Of a stretch of 64,000 bases of DNA, positions 40,315 to 49,501 are shown in pieces (within the stretch, counting starts at the first letter, position 1; the number at the start of each line of letters is the position of its first letter). This DNA is from an uncultured Eubacteriales bacterium (GTDB lineage: Bacteria; Bacillota; Clostridia; Oscillospirales; Acutalibacteraceae): the NCBI GenBank assembly GCA_902491475.1, contig CABUHY010000002.1, positions 62,001-126,000 of the forward strand, in the 5' to 3' direction. A program made the translations under genes and the position numbers. Below the pieces are notes generated by a model. That model made no database searches and was not told where the DNA came from. It saw nothing but the letters and a program-made list of their open reading frames with translations.

Positions 40315-41025
40315 ATGAAAGAAAAGATTTTAGGAGTTCTCGGCGGCGTAGGCCCGCTTGCAACGATATATTTTGCTGACCTTGTCGTTAAAATGACCGA
40401 CGCAAAAACGGACCAGGAGCATATTGCGATGGTAATTCTGAACCATTCGTCAATACCCGACAGAACGGATTACATCCTTGACAAGACAAAGCCCAACCCT
40501 TTGCCCGTTATGATTAAGGACGCAAAGCTGCTGGAGGACGACAACTGTGATTTTATCGTCATTCCGTGCAACACGGCGCACTATTTCTATGACGAAATTC
40601 AGAAGAGCATAAACATTCCGATAATCAATATCCTTGAAGAGACGGTCTGCTACTGCGAAAGAACAATACCGAATCTTAAAAAGATAGGCGTTCTTGCGAC
40701 GGTCGGAACGCTTAAATCAAAGGCGTATCAGAACATTATCGAAAAGCATAATTTGGAATGCGTCGTTCCGTCGGAATATGACCAGAAGTCGCTGATGAAT
40801 ATCATTTACAATCAGGTCAAGGCGGGCGAAGAGGTCGATATATTTGAATTTCAGAGGATAATCGGCGAGATGAAAAAGCAGGGCTGCGACGCTGTTGTAC
40901 TCGGCTGTACGGAGCTGTCGGTTATCAAAAAGGACTTTAAGATTGACCGCCCCGATGTTGTCGATTCAATGGAATGTCTTGCAAGGGCGAGCATACTTGC
41001 CTGCGGCAAGAAGCTTAAAGCGTAA
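40315..41025 (+). CDS. Aspartate/glutamate racemase family protein
   Basis: 236 aa PLP-independent racemase. The two catalytic cysteines are in IPCNTAHYFYDEI (near residue 84) and VLGCTELSVI (near 199), and the start GVLGGVGPLATIYFADL is typical of aspartate racemases. It would supply D-Asp to the upstream ligase. Sixteen bases separate the genes. Confidence 0.9.
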   Translation: MKEKILGVLGGVGPLATIYFADLVVKMTDAKTDQEHIAMVILNHSSIPDRTDYILDKTKPNPLPVMIKDAKLLEDDNCDFIVIPCNTAHYFYDEIQKSINIPIINILEETVCYCERTIPNLKKIGVLATVGTLKSKAYQNIIEKHNLECVVPSEYDQKSLMNIIYNQVKAGEEVDIFEFQRIIGEMKKQGCDAVVLGCTELSVIKKDFKIDRPDVVDSMECLARASILACGKKLKA

Positions 41026-41046
41026 TATTTTTTAAGAGGTAAATAT

Positions 41047-42891
41047 ATGTGCGGATTTGTAGGCTATGTAAACGCCGAAAATGACAAAGAAACAAATCAG
41101 AAAATAATCAAGGCCATGGCGGACAGGATTGTCCACAGAGGACCCGACCAGGATGACTATTATGTCGATTCCGAGGTATCTTTGGGCTTCCGCAGGCTTT
41201 CTATTATCGACCTTGACGGCGGAAGTCAGCCGATTACCAACGAGGACGGCACAAGGGTCATCGTTTTCAACGGCGAAATTTATAATTATCAGGAAATAAG
41301 AAAAGAGCTTGTCGAAAAAGGTCATATTTTCAAGACAAAGACCGATACGGAGGTTATACTTCACGGCTTTGAGGAATACGGTAAGGATATTCTTACAAGG
41401 CTCAGAGGTATGTTTGCGTTCGTTATCTGGGATAAGAACACGAAGAAGATTTTCGGTGCAAGGGATATTTTCGGTATAAAGCCGTTTTTCTATTATCTCA
41501 ACGAGGGCAACTTCCTTTTCGGTTCTGAGATAAAGTCTTTCCTTTCAAATCCGCTTTTCAAAAAAGAGCTTAACGAGGAGAGAATTCCCGACTATCTCTG
41601 CTTTGAGTACATTCCCACCACAGAAACGCTGTTCAGAAATGTTTATAAGCTTGAACCCGGCAGTTATTTTGAATACGAAAACGGCGTGTTCAACACGCAG
41701 AGATACTTTACTCCCGAATACGATATTGACGACACAAAGAGCATAGAATATTGGGAAAATCTTATCGACGAGACCTTCAAGGGCTCAACGGTGGCGCACG
41801 GAATTGCCGATGTTGAGGTCGGTTGTTTCCTTTCGAGCGGCGTCGATTCAAGCTATGTCGTTCACGAGATGGCAAAGAGAAACAAGGTAAAGACCTTTTC
41901 AGTAGGCTATGCGGAGGAAAAATATTCCGAGCTTGACAGGGCTGTCAAGTTTGCCGAGCACGAGGATGTTCCGAACTTTACCAAAAAGATTACGGCGGAA
42001 GAGTATTTCGGCGTTGCGCCCATGGTTCAGTATTATATGGACGAACCGCTTCCCAACCCCTCGGCACTCGCACTTTATTTCCTTGCGAAGCTCGCTTCCG
42101 AGCAGGTAAAGGTTGTGCTTTCGGGCGAGGGTGCAGATGAGCTTTTCGGCGGTTATCACTATTACAGAGAGCCGCTTGACTTTGAAAAATATATGAAGGT
42201 TCCGCAGGGCATAAGAAATGTGCTCGGAGGTATTGCGGAAAAGATGCCCGCTTTCCACGGAAAAAGATTTTTGACAAGGGGCAGGTACCCGATTGAGCAG
42301 AGATTTATCAGATGCAACTATGTCTACAATCATTCGGAGCTTGACAAGGTCCTTTCAAAGAAAATTCCGTCAAAGGAGCCGTGGACATACACCAAGCAGT
42401 TCTTTGACGAGGTTAAGGGCGAGGACGACATCACAAAGATGCAGTATGCCGACATAAGAACATGGCTTGTTCAGGACATACTTGTCAAGGCGGACAGAAT
42501 GAGTATGGCGAATTCGCTTGAATTGCGTGTTCCGTTCCTCGACAAGGAAATGCTCAAGGTGGCTTTGCAAATCCCGTCAAAGTACAGGGTAAACGACGAA
42601 ACCACAAAAGTCGCATTGAGAGGCGCTGCGGCAAAGGAGCTGCCGAAGGAGACCTCGTCAATGAGAAAGACGGGCTTCCTCACACCGCTGAACGACTGGC
42701 TCAAGAGAGACGAGTTCTACGGTATGGTAAAAGAAAAATTCGAGTCGGACGAAGCGGCTATGTTCTTTAACCGTGATTATATAATGAAACTGCTCAACGA
42801 GCACAAGGCGGGAACGGCGCACAATATGAAAAAAATATGGTCGGTCTATTCGTTCCTGCTCTGGTATGAAAAGTATTTTGTCGAAAACTGA
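41047..42891 (+). CDS. asnB: Glutamine-hydrolysing asparagine synthetase
   Basis: 614 aa. N-terminal Ntn glutaminase with Cys2 (MCGFVGYV), and the synthetase domain with PP-loop LSSGVDSS near residue 264. In Lactococcus an enzyme of this family (AsnH) amidates the D-Asp cross-bridge of peptidoglycan. Position right after the D-Asp ligase and racemase points to that role, though ordinary asparagine synthesis cannot be excluded. The product would be a D-isoasparagine bridge. Confidence 0.92.
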   Translation: MCGFVGYVNAENDKETNQKIIKAMADRIVHRGPDQDDYYVDSEVSLGFRRLSIIDLDGGSQPITNEDGTRVIVFNGEIYNYQEIRKELVEKGHIFKTKTDTEVILHGFEEYGKDILTRLRGMFAFVIWDKNTKKIFGARDIFGIKPFFYYLNEGNFLFGSEIKSFLSNPLFKKELNEERIPDYLCFEYIPTTETLFRNVYKLEPGSYFEYENGVFNTQRYFTPEYDIDDTKSIEYWENLIDETFKGSTVAHGIADVEVGCFLSSGVDSSYVVHEMAKRNKVKTFSVGYAEEKYSELDRAVKFAEHEDVPNFTKKITAEEYFGVAPMVQYYMDEPLPNPSALALYFLAKLASEQVKVVLSGEGADELFGGYHYYREPLDFEKYMKVPQGIRNVLGGIAEKMPAFHGKRFLTRGRYPIEQRFIRCNYVYNHSELDKVLSKKIPSKEPWTYTKQFFDEVKGEDDITKMQYADIRTWLVQDILVKADRMSMANSLELRVPFLDKEMLKVALQIPSKYRVNDETTKVALRGAAAKELPKETSSMRKTGFLTPLNDWLKRDEFYGMVKEKFESDEAAMFFNRDYIMKLLNEHKAGTAHNMKKIWSVYSFLLWYEKYFVEN

Positions 42892-42906
42892 AAGTGAGGC
42901 GTCAAT

Positions 42907-44259
42907 ATGATTAAGAAATGCGCAGCGGTAATTCTGGCAACAGAGGAAAATCCGAACATTAAATCCTACCGTTCAATCTATATGATGAATCTGCTGTCAA
43001 AGCCGATTATCGGTTGGGTAATAAATGCGGTCAGAAAATGCGGAATTGACGACATTTCGGTTGTCGTTTCCGATAACGATGTGGCCATTGCGCCGTTTGC
43101 CGAGCTTTCGGGCTGCACAACATATAAGAGAAAGCAGATTGAGGAAGAGTCGATTGACTTTATCAAAAAGCACGGCGAGGGAAATATCCTTGTTGTCAGA
43201 GGCGACGCGCCGCTTATCGACCCCGTAATTCTCAGAAACGCAATGGCTGAGCATATCAACAGCGACAATAAGGTTACGGTTGTCAGCACGCAGGTGGATA
43301 TGCCTTTCGGATATTCGAGAATTGTCAGGGACAGGGCGGGAAATTTCCTTTCCGTAGTCGAAGAAAAGGCGGCGACGAGCGAGGAGAAGAAGATAAACGA
43401 GGTAAGCTCGGGCTCGTATTGGTTTGACGCACAGACGCTTCTCAAAAGCTTTGAGACCTGTATAAAATATCATAAGGACGCCGTTGACGACGCAGTCAAG
43501 GAGATTATAAACTTCGGCGGAAAGGTAAACACCTTTTATGCCGACTCTCCCGATATAGTTTTGCGTGCAAACAGCAGAAAACGCCTTTTCTATCTCAATG
43601 AAACGGCAAGGAAAAACGAGCTTGTTAAGCACCTTGAGGCAGGCGTTGATATCCCCTGCTTCGACAGCGTTATGATTGAGCCCGATGTTGAAATCGGCGT
43701 TGACACGATGATTTTGCCCGGAACGATTATAAGGGGCAATGTTAAAATCGGCAAGGCTTGCAGAATTGGACCCAACACCCTGATTGAAAACAGCACGGTC
43801 GGCGACAATGTCATTCTCGACAATGTTCAGTGCTATCAGTCAACGGTTAAAAGCGGCTGTAATATAGGTCCGTATGTTCATATAAGACCCAATTCGGTTG
43901 TCGGCGACAGCGTACATCTCGGCAACTTCGTCGAGGTCAAAAACTCGAATATCGACACGGGAACAAAGGTATCGCACCTGACCTATGTCGGCGACAGCGA
44001 TGTCGGCAAGCGTGTAAATTTCGGCTGCGGCACGGTAACCGTAAACTATACCGGCAAGGCAAAGTTCAGAACGAAGATTATGGACGACGCCTTTATAGGC
44101 TGTAACACAAACCTTGTCGCTCCCGTAACCGTCGGCGAGGGCGCATATACTGCGGCAGGCTCGACCATAACTGAGGATGTTCCGGACTCTTCGCTCGGAA
44201 TTGCAAGGGCAAGGCAGGTAAACAAGCTCGGCTGGAGAATAAACAAAGACAGCGAATAA
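42907..44259 (+). CDS. glmU: GlmU-like protein with a degenerate uridylyltransferase domain
   Basis: 450 aa. The C-terminal left-handed beta-helix keeps acetyltransferase residues: GPYVHIRPNS, NFVEVKNS, SHLTYVGD and a GCGTVTVNYTG version of the usual NYDG. In the N-terminal half, LAAGxGTRM is replaced by LATEENPNIKSY, the QLGTGHA loop by an unrelated stretch, the EINTG Asn by Ser, and EYYxTD is absent; RGDAPL (Asp) and VVEEK (Glu) remain. It probably acetylates glucosamine-1-phosphate only, or has a changed substrate. The prs gene usually between glmU and pth is missing here. Confidence 0.85.
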   Translation: MIKKCAAVILATEENPNIKSYRSIYMMNLLSKPIIGWVINAVRKCGIDDISVVVSDNDVAIAPFAELSGCTTYKRKQIEEESIDFIKKHGEGNILVVRGDAPLIDPVILRNAMAEHINSDNKVTVVSTQVDMPFGYSRIVRDRAGNFLSVVEEKAATSEEKKINEVSSGSYWFDAQTLLKSFETCIKYHKDAVDDAVKEIINFGGKVNTFYADSPDIVLRANSRKRLFYLNETARKNELVKHLEAGVDIPCFDSVMIEPDVEIGVDTMILPGTIIRGNVKIGKACRIGPNTLIENSTVGDNVILDNVQCYQSTVKSGCNIGPYVHIRPNSVVGDSVHLGNFVEVKNSNIDTGTKVSHLTYVGDSDVGKRVNFGCGTVTVNYTGKAKFRTKIMDDAFIGCNTNLVAPVTVGEGAYTAAGSTITEDVPDSSLGIARARQVNKLGWRINKDSE

Positions 44260-44276
44260 ACAACAAGAGGAAAATT

Positions 44277-44885
44277 ATGTTTGACAGACTTAACAAAAAA
44301 GGCAAGACTGTCGGCACGCCTGAATTCCTTGTGGTAGGGCTCGGAAATCCCGAGAAAAAATATACCCTCACAAGGCATAATTCGGGCTTTTTGTGCGTCG
44401 ACGAGCTTGCAGAAAAGCACGGCTTTAAGATAAATAAGCTCAAATTCAAGGCTCTTATTGCCGACACGGTTATAAATTCGCACCGTGTTATCGTAATGAA
44501 ACCGCAGACCTATATGAATTTAAGCGGCGAAGCGGTTCGGGAAGCGGTAAATTTTTATAAGATACCGCCCGAAAATGTAATAATTATTTTTGACGATATT
44601 TCGTTGGATGTCGGAAAGCTCAGAATTAAAAGAAAGGGCACGGACGGCGGTCACAACGGAATAAAAAGCATTATTTCCTGCATTTCGAGCACAAATTTCC
44701 CGAGGATAAAAATCGGCGTCGGCAAAAAGCCGCACCCGGACTATGACCTTGCGGATTGGGTGCTGTCGGAATTCAAAAAGGATGAGGCAAAGCCGCTCAA
44801 AGAGGCGATAGACAACGCCTGCGACGCACTTTTGCTTATGCTTGACGGAAATATTGACGAAGCAATGAACAAGTTTAATTCATAG
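44277..44885 (+). CDS. pth: Peptidyl-tRNA hydrolase
   Basis: Recycles peptidyl-tRNAs. The core begins VVGLGNPEKKYTLTRHNSGF with the catalytic His in TRHNSGF (near residue 40), and KPQTYMNLSG near 75 and DDISLDVGKLRIKRKGTDGGHNGIKS near 106-131 are typical. An extra basic leader of about 16 residues precedes the core. Length is 202 aa. The pth-mfd order is usual in Firmicutes. Confidence 0.95.
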   Translation: MFDRLNKKGKTVGTPEFLVVGLGNPEKKYTLTRHNSGFLCVDELAEKHGFKINKLKFKALIADTVINSHRVIVMKPQTYMNLSGEAVREAVNFYKIPPENVIIIFDDISLDVGKLRIKRKGTDGGHNGIKSIISCISSTNFPRIKIGVGKKPHPDYDLADWVLSEFKKDEAKPLKEAIDNACDALLLMLDGNIDEAMNKFNS

Positions 44886-44901
44886 GAGATAATTTTTAAC
44901 T

Positions 44902-47900
44902 ATGTCTGCTTTCAAAGAGGCGTTGAGTAAATCGCCCGAATATAAGGAGCTTGAAAAAGCGGTAAAGAACGGTAAAACTCCGCTCGGTGTTTTGGGGCTT
45001 ACCGCCATACACAAGGCTCATTTGATAAGCTCGCTTTGTGCGGATAAATCGCACAAGGCGCTTGTTGTCATGCCCGACGAGTCGTCGGCTACAAAATTTT
45101 GCGAGGACTTAAAGGTCTTCGGTCTGAATGCGCTGGTTTATCCCGAGCGTGATTTTGCGTTCAACGGCGCCGAGTTCCGCTCACACGAATATGAGCAAAG
45201 GCGGCTTAAAGTGCTTTCAAATATGCTTGAGGGCAACATTGATGTTGCGGTGTGCTCGGTCGAAGCGGCAATGCAAAGGACAATACCGAGAGACGAGCTG
45301 AAAAAACACTCGCTGACATTAAAGGTCGGCAAGGACACGCCGCTTGACAGAGTGCTTGAAGTGCTTACGGCTTCGGGCTATACCCGCTGCGATATGGTCG
45401 AGGGCGTGGGTCAGTTTTCGGTGCGAGGAGGAATACTCGATTTGTTTTCCCCCGACAGCGAAATGCCCGTGCGTATTGATTTCTGGGGCGACACGGTGGA
45501 GAGTATGTCGCATTTTGATGTTGACAGCCAAAGGCGTGCGGACAAGGTCGAAGAGTTTTCCGTTATGCCGTCAACCGAAATCCTGTTTTCAAGCGACGAC
45601 GAATTAAAGCAAAAAATAGAGGAATTTTCAAAGACGGTCAAGGGCAAGGGCTCGAAAAAGGCAAAGGAAATTTTGCTTTCCGACATTGAAAGGCTTGACT
45701 CGGGAGTAAAGCTTACCTCCGAGGACAAATATCTTGCGCTCGCCTACGGAGAGTTCAGCACGATATTCGACTATGCCGACGGGGAGTATCTTACCGTTGT
45801 CTGCGACAGCGCAAATGTTAAGGAAAGGGCGACAAACTGCGTCAAGCTGATGAACGAGGAAATCAAGACCTTGTTTGAGGACGGAGTGCTTTGCAACGGT
45901 TTAGACAAATATTATCTAACGCTTGCAGAGCTGTTCAAGGAATATGAAAAACACAAAATAGTATACTTTGATAACTTTGCGAGAGGCAGTTTTGACATAC
46001 CCGTAAAGGACCTGATTTCATTTACGACAACACAGCTTCCCGTTTGGAACGGCAAGCTTGATATACTTTTGGACGATGTTTCCCCGCTTCTCGATAAAAA
46101 CTCGACCGTTGTCGTTATGGGCGGCACGGAGAAAGCGGCAAAAACGCTTGCTGACGACCTCGAAAACGAGGGCACGCCTGCACTGTATTTTACATTTGAG
46201 CCCAAGGAATTTCCGCGCGGCAGGGTTTGCGTTCTGCAAGGGGCATTTTCGGGCGGCTTCGCCTATCCGAACGATAAATTTTATGTGTTCACCTACGGCA
46301 GGAACGCAATGTCGTCAAAGCGCAGGACAAAATACAATTTCAAAAAGGGACAGGGCATACATTCGCTTGACGAGCTTCACAAGGGCGACTATGTCGTTCA
46401 CCGTATGCACGGTATCGGTATTTTCGACGGCATACAGAAGCTTGAAGTCGGAAAGATAGTCAAGGATTATATTAAGATAAAGTACGCAAAGAACGATGTG
46501 CTTTATGTTCCCGTCACACAGCTTGACCTTGTCTCAAAATATATAGGTCCGCACGAGGAAAACGGCAAGGGCGTCAAGCTCAACCGTATCGGCGGTGCGG
46601 AATGGGAAAAGACGAGAAACAAGGTCCGTGCGGCGGTCAAGGATATGGCTGACGAGCTTATAGCTCTTTATTCAAAGCGCAGACAGTCAAAGGGTTTTGC
46701 TTTTTCGCCGGATATGGATATGCAGTCCGACTTTGAGAGGCGTTTTCCCTACGACGAAACCCCAGACCAGCTACGTTCCGTTGACGAAATAAAGGGCGAT
46801 ATGGAAAAACCTTATCCCATGGACAGACTTCTCTGCGGCGATGTCGGCTTCGGTAAAACTGAGGTTGCGCTGCGAGCGGCGTTCAAGTGCATTGCGGACG
46901 GCAAGCAGTGCGCAATACTTGTTCCGACAACAATCCTTGCACTCCAGCATTACAGGACTCTTTCGACAAGGTTCGACGGCTTCCCCGTTGAGATCGAAAT
47001 GCTCTCACGCTTCAGGACTCCGAAGGAGCAGGAAAAGATAATCAAAAACATTAAGCGAGGTTCTGTGGATATTATTGTCGGTACGCACAGGCTTATTTCA
47101 AAGGATATTCAGTTCAAGGACCTCGGTTTGCTGATAGTTGACGAGGAACAGCGCTTCGGCGTTGCCCAAAAGGAAAAGCTCAAGGAAAAGTTTCCTTATG
47201 TCGATGTGCTGACTCTTTCGGCTACGCCTATCCCGAGGACGCTCAATATGGCGATGTCGGGTATAAGGGATATGTCGGTTATCGAGGAGGCTCCGCAGGA
47301 CAGACACCCCGTTCAGACCTATGTTATTGAGCAGGATATGGGCGTGCTCGCCGAGGCAATGGAAAAGGAGCTGCGACGGGGCGGACAGGTTTATTATCTT
47401 TACAACCGTGTTGAGGACATCGAGCGCAAGGCGGCGGAGATAAAGGAATATCTTCCCGATGCGAGGATTGCCACCGCTCACGGAAAAATGGCGGAGGATG
47501 AATTAAGCGATATATGGCGTGCTCTTCTCGAGGGCGAGATTGACATACTTGTCTGTACGACGATAATCGAAACGGGCGTTGATGTCTCAAACTGCAATAC
47601 GCTGATAATTGAGGACGCAGACAAGCTCGGACTTGCACAGCTTCATCAGATAAGGGGCCGTGTGGGCAGAAGCGCAAGGCGTGCGTCGGCGTACTTTACC
47701 TTCAAACGGGGCAAGGAGCTGTCGGAGATAGCGCAGAAAAGGCTCGAGGCTATCAGAGAATATACCGAGTTCGGTTCGGGATTTAAGATAGCTATGCGTG
47801 ACCTTGAAATAAGAGGTGCGGGCAATGTGCTCGGAGCGCAGCAGCACGGACATATGGAAGCGGTCGGCTACGATATGTATCTTGAACTGCTCGGCGAAGC

Positions 47901-48384
47901 GGTCAGCGAGGAAAAGGGTGAGAAGCCGCAGACTCCCAAAAAGGACTGCCTTATCGATATGCAGATTGACGCTCATATTCCCGAAACCTACATTGACAGT
48001 GTTCCGCAGAGGCTTGCCATATACAGGCGAATTGCAGACATCTGTTCGGTCGAGGACGCCGAGGATGTAAAGGATGGGCTCCTTGACAGATACGGAGACA
48101 TTCCGACCTCGGTAAACGGACTTATAGACATTTCACTGCTTCGTAACACGGCTTCCAAATACGGCATATATGAAATCGGTCAAAAAGGCAGAAATGTTAT
48201 ACTCTATATCAACGAGATACCCACAAGTATGGTGCTGAACCTTTCCTCACAGTTGAGAGGACGGGTATCGGTATGCGATTTCGGCAAGAAGTATATAAGC
48301 GTTAAAATTACGGAAATGCAGGAGCCGTTGGACACTCTGAAAGAGATATTCGGCTATCTTTCGCAGGTGCCGTCAAAGGAGTAA
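44902..48384 (+). CDS. mfd: Transcription-repair coupling factor Mfd
   Basis: 1160 aa translocase that removes stalled RNA polymerase and recruits UvrA. UvrB-like N-terminal domains (to about 350), RNA polymerase-interacting CarD-like domain near 485-560 (GDYVVHRMHGIGIF), RecG-type helicase with Walker A GDVGFGKTEVALRA near 646 and DEEQRFG near 748, and a TRCF C-terminal domain. GGAG precedes the start. Fourth of the housekeeping genes in the operon. Confidence 0.97.
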   Translation: MSAFKEALSKSPEYKELEKAVKNGKTPLGVLGLTAIHKAHLISSLCADKSHKALVVMPDESSATKFCEDLKVFGLNALVYPERDFAFNGAEFRSHEYEQRRLKVLSNMLEGNIDVAVCSVEAAMQRTIPRDELKKHSLTLKVGKDTPLDRVLEVLTASGYTRCDMVEGVGQFSVRGGILDLFSPDSEMPVRIDFWGDTVESMSHFDVDSQRRADKVEEFSVMPSTEILFSSDDELKQKIEEFSKTVKGKGSKKAKEILLSDIERLDSGVKLTSEDKYLALAYGEFSTIFDYADGEYLTVVCDSANVKERATNCVKLMNEEIKTLFEDGVLCNGLDKYYLTLAELFKEYEKHKIVYFDNFARGSFDIPVKDLISFTTTQLPVWNGKLDILLDDVSPLLDKNSTVVVMGGTEKAAKTLADDLENEGTPALYFTFEPKEFPRGRVCVLQGAFSGGFAYPNDKFYVFTYGRNAMSSKRRTKYNFKKGQGIHSLDELHKGDYVVHRMHGIGIFDGIQKLEVGKIVKDYIKIKYAKNDVLYVPVTQLDLVSKYIGPHEENGKGVKLNRIGGAEWEKTRNKVRAAVKDMADELIALYSKRRQSKGFAFSPDMDMQSDFERRFPYDETPDQLRSVDEIKGDMEKPYPMDRLLCGDVGFGKTEVALRAAFKCIADGKQCAILVPTTILALQHYRTLSTRFDGFPVEIEMLSRFRTPKEQEKIIKNIKRGSVDIIVGTHRLISKDIQFKDLGLLIVDEEQRFGVAQKEKLKEKFPYVDVLTLSATPIPRTLNMAMSGIRDMSVIEEAPQDRHPVQTYVIEQDMGVLAEAMEKELRRGGQVYYLYNRVEDIERKAAEIKEYLPDARIATAHGKMAEDELSDIWRALLEGEIDILVCTTIIETGVDVSNCNTLIIEDADKLGLAQLHQIRGRVGRSARRASAYFTFKRGKELSEIAQKRLEAIREYTEFGSGFKIAMRDLEIRGAGNVLGAQQHGHMEAVGYDMYLELLGEAVSEEKGEKPQTPKKDCLIDMQIDAHIPETYIDSVPQRLAIYRRIADICSVEDAEDVKDGLLDRYGDIPTSVNGLIDISLLRNTASKYGIYEIGQKGRNVILYINEIPTSMVLNLSSQLRGRVSVCDFGKKYISVKITEMQEPLDTLKEIFGYLSQVPSKE

Positions 48385-48387
48385 AAT

Positions 48388-48750
48388 ATGAAATACGAGT
48401 GGATAGATGAATTTTTACTAAAGCTTCCCGCCGTGCAAAAGGACTTCCAGGCGGATTGGAATTGGATAAGATATAAAATCGGGGATAAAATGTTTGCGGC
48501 GGTGTGTCTCAACGGTCAAAATGTGCCGAAGTACATCACGCTCAAGGGAGAACCGCTTGAAAATGAATTCCTGCGAAAAGAATACGAGGATATTATCCCA
48601 GGCTACTATATGAACAAAACCCATTGGAACTCGGTTGAAGCGGACGGAAATGTTCCCGACGGGGTTTTGAGGGATATGCTCGAAAAGGCTTATTCCCTTG
48701 TTTTGCACAGCTTCAGTAAGAAAAAGCAGCAAGAGCTTTTGAACGGCTGA
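48388..48750 (+). CDS. MmcQ/YjbR family protein
   Basis: 120 aa of the CyaY-like MmcQ/YjbR fold: start YEWIDEFLLKLPAVQKDFQADWNW, middle YITLKGEPLENEFLRKEYEDIIPGYYMNKTHWNSV and final helix. The family is annotated as DNA-binding, but its role is not settled. It begins three bases after mfd and ends the operon. Confidence 0.88.
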   Translation: MKYEWIDEFLLKLPAVQKDFQADWNWIRYKIGDKMFAAVCLNGQNVPKYITLKGEPLENEFLRKEYEDIIPGYYMNKTHWNSVEADGNVPDGVLRDMLEKAYSLVLHSFSKKKQQELLNG

Positions 48751-48751
48751 T

Positions 48752-48784
48752 TTCAATAAAAATTCAATCTTCGGAATATACAAT
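48752..48784 (+). promoter_or_regulatory. Response-regulator promoter with direct-repeat box (copy A)
   Basis: TTCAAT at 48752-48757 and 48763-48768 (period 11), followed by CTTCG and then TACAAT (48779-48784) as -10, ten bases after the second repeat. No normal -35 exists; the repeats occupy its place, as PhoB boxes do. The same box and spacing recur at 50855-50887. Confidence 0.75.
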
Positions 48785-48817
48785 AATAAAAAATCGGTTA
48801 CTTTCGGAGGTGCGGCA

Positions 48818-49501
48818 ATGAGAGTTTTGCTTGTCGAAGACGAAAAAAGAATGGCGCAGGCACTTTGTGAGATACTACGGCGTGAGGGCTATACCGCAGA
48901 CTGCCGATATGACGGAATGGCGGGGCTTGAAGCGGCACAAAGCGGAGTTTACGATATTATTGTTCTTGATGTTATGCTGCCGAAAATGAACGGGTTTGAC
49001 ATAGCGCAGGAGCTGAGAAAAGGCGGCGTGCGTACGCCGATACTTATGCTTACCGCAAAAGCGGAGCTTGACGACAAGGTTACGGGACTTGACAGCGGAG
49101 CGGACGATTACCTCACAAAGCCATTTATGACAAAGGAGCTGCTTGCAAGACTTCGTGCGCTTTTGCGGCGCAATATAGACACGCCCGACGGAAGGCTCAA
49201 ATTCGGCGATATTTCCCTTGATTCGGACACATATGAGCTCTCCTGCGAGACTACGGGGCAGAGCGTCCGTTTGAGCGAAAAGGAAAAGCTGATTTTGGAA
49301 TATCTTATAGCGAACCAAAACCGCATTTTGACGAGAGAACAGCTTGCGGTTAAAATTTGGGGCTATGAAAACGACGCCGAATACAACAATGTTGAGGTGT
49401 ATATGTCGTTTACGAGGAAAAAGCTCGTCTTTGTCGGCGCAAAAACGGAAATAAAAGCGGTGCGAGGCGTGGGCTATGAGTTGAGGTGCGGCGATGTTTA
49501 A
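48818..49501 (+). CDS. OmpR/PhoB-family response regulator
   Basis: 227 aa. Receiver with acidic pocket VEDE (residues 6-9), phospho-acceptor Asp in IIVLDVMLPKMNG (near 51) and TKPF Lys near 101. Winged-helix output domain from about 130 (LSEKEKLILEYLIANQNRILTREQLAVKIWG). It is paired with the overlapping kinase gene and preceded by the box that also precedes the lipoprotein gene, so it likely regulates both. Confidence 0.95.
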   Translation: MRVLLVEDEKRMAQALCEILRREGYTADCRYDGMAGLEAAQSGVYDIIVLDVMLPKMNGFDIAQELRKGGVRTPILMLTAKAELDDKVTGLDSGADDYLTKPFMTKELLARLRALLRRNIDTPDGRLKFGDISLDSDTYELSCETTGQSVRLSEKEKLILEYLIANQNRILTREQLAVKIWGYENDAEYNNVEVYMSFTRKKLVFVGAKTEIKAVRGVGYELRCGDV

